Origin: Mycogone perniciosa | Lineage: Eukaryota; Ascomycota; Sordariomycetes; Hypocreales; Hypocreaceae | Direction of reading: 5' to 3' | Length of the DNA: 64,000 nucleotides | Assembly (NCBI GenBank): GCA_025331125.1 | Contig: JAOALB010000111.1 | Location: forward strand, 1 to 64,000 | Shown: piece by piece, positions 60,077 through 64,000 of the stretch | How the letters are laid out: each line of letters starts with the position of its first letter | Position numbering within the stretch: position 1 is the first letter of the stretch | Notes under the pieces: model-generated | Told to the model about the DNA's origin: nothing | Seen by the model: only the letters and a program-made list of their open reading frames with translations | Databases searched by the model: none | Program-made: the position numbers and the translations under genes

Positions 60077-61099
60077 TCAGGTTGTGTGTCTGGACTGGGA
60101 TGTCGGTACGGTGACGACCGCGATGGCTTGTTTGGTGTGCTGGCACTCGTGTTTATCCACCTCGGTCTCTGTCATGATGGCCTGTTTGACCTCGGCACTA
60201 ACACGTTTCGATGGTCTGGGCTTCTTGGAGGTCTCAGCTCTTTTCGCAAGCTTATTGAGGCGGCCGATGAAGGTACAGGTAATAGCTACAACCAAGATCA
60301 GAAAAGCGACGACCCCGCCGACAATGCCTTCCAGCTGTGTGCATTGGAAAGACCGACGTGACTATCGCCTCTATCTTCCGTTTGGTTTGAAGACGGTACA
60401 AACTTGGGGACGACAGCAGGGTAGTATTTGAAGACAGCTTGGTCATCACTCTGTTGAGTACTGATAGTGCTGGATGCTGTTGGAATGCTTGAACTCCCCA
60501 CGGTGGTAGCAGTCGTCGTAAACGTGGTCGTAAGACCGCTTTCAGCGGTGGTAACAGTCATTACCATAGTCACCGTGATGGCTGAGAAGAGTGGCATTGA
60601 TTGGTACTACAGGCCATTCCGTTGGGGCAGCATCCATAGCCCACTGATGATGGGCAAAGCTGCTGGTCGGATGGACGGCCATACGTGTACGATGACCAAA
60701 ACGGAGGCACACATCCATCCGCTGTCTGACAGATGAAGCCATCTGGACAACAACCAGCTGCAAATTATGTCAGATGAGATGCCACGCGGCAGACTGAATC
60801 AACTCACCGCCATAGACTTTGTCGCAGGCATGTCACCCTGCCTTGGTTCCGCATGACACGGGGTTCCTGGTCGTTGCGTAGCAGCTATTCGCAGCGCAAG
60901 CACAGTTATCCGAACAACAGTTTCCGCCCAAGCTTGACGGACACAACTTTATCATAAAAGACAACATGCTGCGTGATCTGTGCCTTTTAGTCGCTCGGTG
61001 GACACCGTCTAATTGCTTGAAGTCGGCAGTGTCCGCCGCCAGACCCCAAAGAGTGGCGACCAGGGATATGGCGCAAACGGAACACTCCGAGAACAACAT
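60077..61099 (-). pseudogene. Cys-rich secreted/transmembrane protein, pseudogene with a stop and two frameshifts
   Basis: The decayed reading runs from ATG at 61099: a leader-like hydrophobic start, LCPSSLGGNCCSDNCACA, a second Cys cluster (GCCPDGFICQ), a third (GYGCCPNGMACS), a Thr-rich stalk (TTTFTTTATT), one membrane helix (IVGGVVAFLILVVAITC) and a basic cytoplasmic tail. This order matches a common family of fungal single-pass proteins with repeated Cys modules and a Ser/Thr stalk. Breaks: TGA at 60833-60835 between KAG and HACDK, a frameshift near 60596-60610 before the stalk, and a 2-bp CA expansion near 60336-60343 before the helix. A 50-bp intron (60807-60758) remains recognisable. 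Alternative introns could explain one break but not all three. Confidence 0.65.
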
Positions 61100-62809
61100 C
61101 GTTGCTCACTGTATCTCGTGAATAGGAGCAAATGGAGAAGATGGAGGTCAACATACGGGTAGACTTGGTCATGTAGCAAGTGCGGGGGTGCTTGCTGAAG
61201 CCAGTAAGAATGGAAGTTGAAACAGAGTTTCGCTTTGCTGAATAGGATCCCGTTGGACGTCCTGTTGATGTGGTCTTCTCCCAGGGCTATGCCAGTCCGT
61301 TTGGTCATCTTTATGGATCAAGTCCACTCTTAGTTGCGAAGTCTAAGTTGAGGGCTCGTCTTGTGCCAAGATTAGGCGTTGTCTGTGACAGATAGGGCGG
61401 TGGTTACATGACCGCCAATATCGTTCCCGCTGCGGCAGCAGGTGTCGGGCTGAGTTGAGTGAGATAGGCGCCGAGACTTGATCTAGTATCTGTCTGCTCT
61501 ATTCCTTGCCTCCAAGACCCAGGTTGACGGTGAACGGAGACATTGTTGCAAACGAGCAGGCGAGCGAGACCTCTGGGGGTCTGAAGAGGCGGAGAGGCAG
61601 CAGTGAGGCGAGTAGGGTCGTGAAGGGCGGCATTGCAGCGCGCAACAGCGAGGCTGATGGGATGCATTAGGTCAATATTTCTGTGTAATGGTAATGCCTG
61701 GTTGCTCATTAACCAAGCTGCACGTTTCGCCGTGGCCATTGGCCATGAGGTTGTGGCTGACGAGAGTGTATAGTCTGGCGGTGGCTCTTCTGCACATGTC
61801 TGATGATCTTGATGGTGTCCTAGGTGCAATCATGAGCCAATGAGTGAGCCACGCATGATATTGCCGGCCCTTCTCTCTGCACAGAAGAGAGATGCCATAT
61901 TTAGATCAATGTTCCACAGGAGCCTCAGACAGAGTGTCAGATCTGAGGAGGGAGGTTCTAGAACATGGCGTTTGATGGGGAGTGACAGCTAGATGTCACC
62001 GCATCGTTTATAGAAGTCGGGCTTTGGTATGAAGGTGAAGCGCAGATCCGCAAGTACGTGTTGAGAGCGAGTGAAAGCCAGGCACTTGATGATGAGGATA
62101 GAGATGAAGAAACGAGATGGACCGGAGAAATGAGGCATAACGGCACCCCGTACGTCACAGCTAGAACAGAACGCATCTTGAACTGCCCCGTACTTCGTAC
62201 TGCAGTCGGCAATTGCTGGGCAGAATACGGAGTAGTGGCGCATGCTCCCTAAAGCACTCCTGGACCTCCCCTAAGGCACTGCCTGTAGATATGGGTTGCA
62301 GTGTCTGCCGTGCAGACCGCCTTCCCAAGAGGGCCGTGATGAGCCAACAGCAACATCATCAGATATGGGTCAGATATGGGCTCAACAAACCACACAGCCT
62401 GCTCAAGGCCTGCTTCTCTCAGGCCTCAACGTTCTTGGTGCATGGCTGTCACGTTGTGGCGCCAATCGCGGAATTGCTGCTAATACCAAGTGCGAAGTCC
62501 GGACTGTTCGCAACTCCATGATGTTCGACTCGGACTTGCACCAGACCCAGCTCGCGGGTAAAAAGGACAGACAAAGGCGATTGGATTGGCAAACAAACAC
62601 TCACCTTGATCTTCCCGCCCGGAATGCGTACTAGAGAGGCCCGGCCCGTGTCGACGCACACATTACATACATACATGCTCCGTACATACACACGCAAACC
62701 AAAGACTACTCGTACATGCAAACCGACCTACGGTTGCTGATCTCCCATGCATGCGATAGAACACAAACCAATTGGTATTGTTACGACCAGCCAGTAACTA
62801 AGGAGACAC
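61100..62809. other. Intergenic region, no supported gene
   Basis: The longest minus frame (61404-61829) starts at TTG, has no ATG and no motif. One TACGGAGTA lies at 62226-62234. The rest shows no structure I can name. Confidence 0.4.
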
Positions 62810-62842
62810 ACACACACACATACACACACACACAGACAGCAA
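62810..62842. repeat. (CA)n microsatellite
   Basis: A CA run interrupted by a single ATA. Confidence 0.9.
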
Positions 62843-64000
62843 GCCGCAACTCTCGAATCACGCCAAAACCCACACAAAGACCAAGGTCTCTCCCTCGGTT
62901 GTCCTCCCCGGCCAGGCCCCCCCGTAGGTTCGGCATTGGCTTGGCTCGCCAACTCGCGTACATGGAGTTTGGGAGGGATCTGGATGCTTGCTTGCTCGGA
63001 TACAAAAAAAAACGTGGCAGAAGCAGCTGCAAAGACCGTCCTCCTCAGCCCCACTCGTGCTAATATGTAATTTTCAAAGAGGCCGACCAGACCAAACGAG
63101 GCCAGAGCCAGAGCCAGACCCCATAGACCCCATAGGCCACCACCGCATGGCACTTGCTGACTCAAGCGTTGCTGAGCTTTCCAGCTTTGTGGTTAGGCCT
63201 GTTAGGCCGTGTTAGAGATGCTAAGGCTCTAACCATCTGCTGCCGCGAGCGTCATAACACCAACGAGCCGAATCCCAGCAAGCTGGGCCGCCCGAGATCG
63301 GGCCACCTCCGCTTTGCCGGCATTGTGAAAAGCAAGGCGTTTCTCGCTACGACTAGCAGGGCTCTCCGAGTTATGTACATACAGGTATACTCGTACATGC
63401 TAATATGAAGAGCAGCATTGCTGTCCATTGCTGTGGCTCGCGGCGGAGATAGTAGGAGAGCCCGGCCATGAGCCTCGCAATTTCCAGACAGTACATACTG
63501 CTACCGCCATTACTGCTGCTACTGCTGCTACTATAACGGGCGTCACGCCCTGCAATCTGCACGACTGCGATACACACCCTGTGGAGCGGCACCTAGGAAC
63601 AAGGATTGCCTTGCATCGGGCAACATGGGCGTTGTTCATAAAGAGGGATCGTCAGTTGTGTTGACCCCGCATACCATACCACTCTCCGCCCACGCCAAGT
63701 TTACTGCATACGACTACTCCAAACGGCTCTGCGAGTGGGATGGTTGGTGCCTTGACAAGTGGCTTGGATGGTTGAATGTAACACGGGTTGAGTGAGCAAT
63801 TGTGACGTTTGAGGTACGAGGTAACTGTGGGAAGGGTCTGGCAGGGTGACTAGTGAACCACCCAGCCAACCTCGAGCCTGCTGCTGACTTCTTCATGATT
63901 CCCTCCTTCATTTCTTGCATGCCCGCATCCTCAGTCCTTCGTTTCTTATAAGTTGTCTGTTCCTCTCTTATCCCTCTCCTCTCTTCTCTCGTCCCATCCA
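62843..64000. other. Intergenic region to the window edge, no supported gene
   Basis: Only short overlapping ORFs on both strands. The last ~100 bp are CT-rich (CTCTCTTATCCCTCTCCTCTC), as in leaders just upstream of fungal genes, so a + strand gene may start just beyond the window. Confidence 0.35.

Noticed and set aside
61404..61829. 142-codon open frame on -
   Set aside because: It starts at TTG with no ATG and no recognisable domain; likely chance in GC-rich sequence.

Overview
The window comes from a filamentous ascomycete, most likely Eurotiomycetes (Aspergillus/Penicillium/Talaromyces-like); the placement is inference. The support is: introns of 49-82 bp with GT..AG ends and CTAAC/CTGAC-type branch points, fungal families (EDC4/Pdc1-like decapping scaffold, CHAT protein, HSL-type esterase, Ifi-6-16 membrane protein, Kex2-site secreted protein), and long AT-rich tracts with every codon series broken by TAA/TAG. 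The last is the footprint of repeat-induced point mutation (RIP).

Layout. 1-72 is the right end of an LTR. 73-6320 is mostly RIP-degraded DNA around a less mutated island (598-1650). 6725-14458 is a gene island: a cytochrome P450, a CHAT-domain protease-like gene, and a caspase/metacaspase-like gene with one in-frame TGA just before its catalytic His. 16298-38026 is one block of nested Ty3/gypsy chromodomain retrotransposons whose joints can be read to the base: an outer element (360 bp LTRs, target duplication agtgc), a second family inserted in its gag region (17216-23817, 162 bp LTRs, tactt), and a close relative of the outer element inserted in its 3' LTR (30211-37929, 392 bp LTRs, ctata). 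None has an intact ORF.

38372-64000 is ordinary gene-bearing DNA. In order: an unrecognised four-exon gene; a small metzincin; an EDC4/Pdc1-like scaffold of about 1596 aa; a small membrane protein; a large acidic single-pass membrane protein ending in RDEL; an Ifi-6-16 family protein; an alpha/beta-hydrolase with an early in-frame TAG; a small secreted cysteine protein; and a Cys-rich membrane-protein pseudogene (stop plus two frameshifts). The last ~2.9 kb and 56.7-60.0 kb hold no gene I can support. The 9-mer TACTCCGTA/TACGGAGTA recurs in the spacers.

The genes do not form an obvious pathway. The P450/CHAT/caspase island sits between RIP-silenced repeat blocks and looks like accessory or fast-evolving territory. 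The EDC4 region looks like conserved housekeeping DNA. Exon joints were inferred by eye from splice signals and protein continuity.
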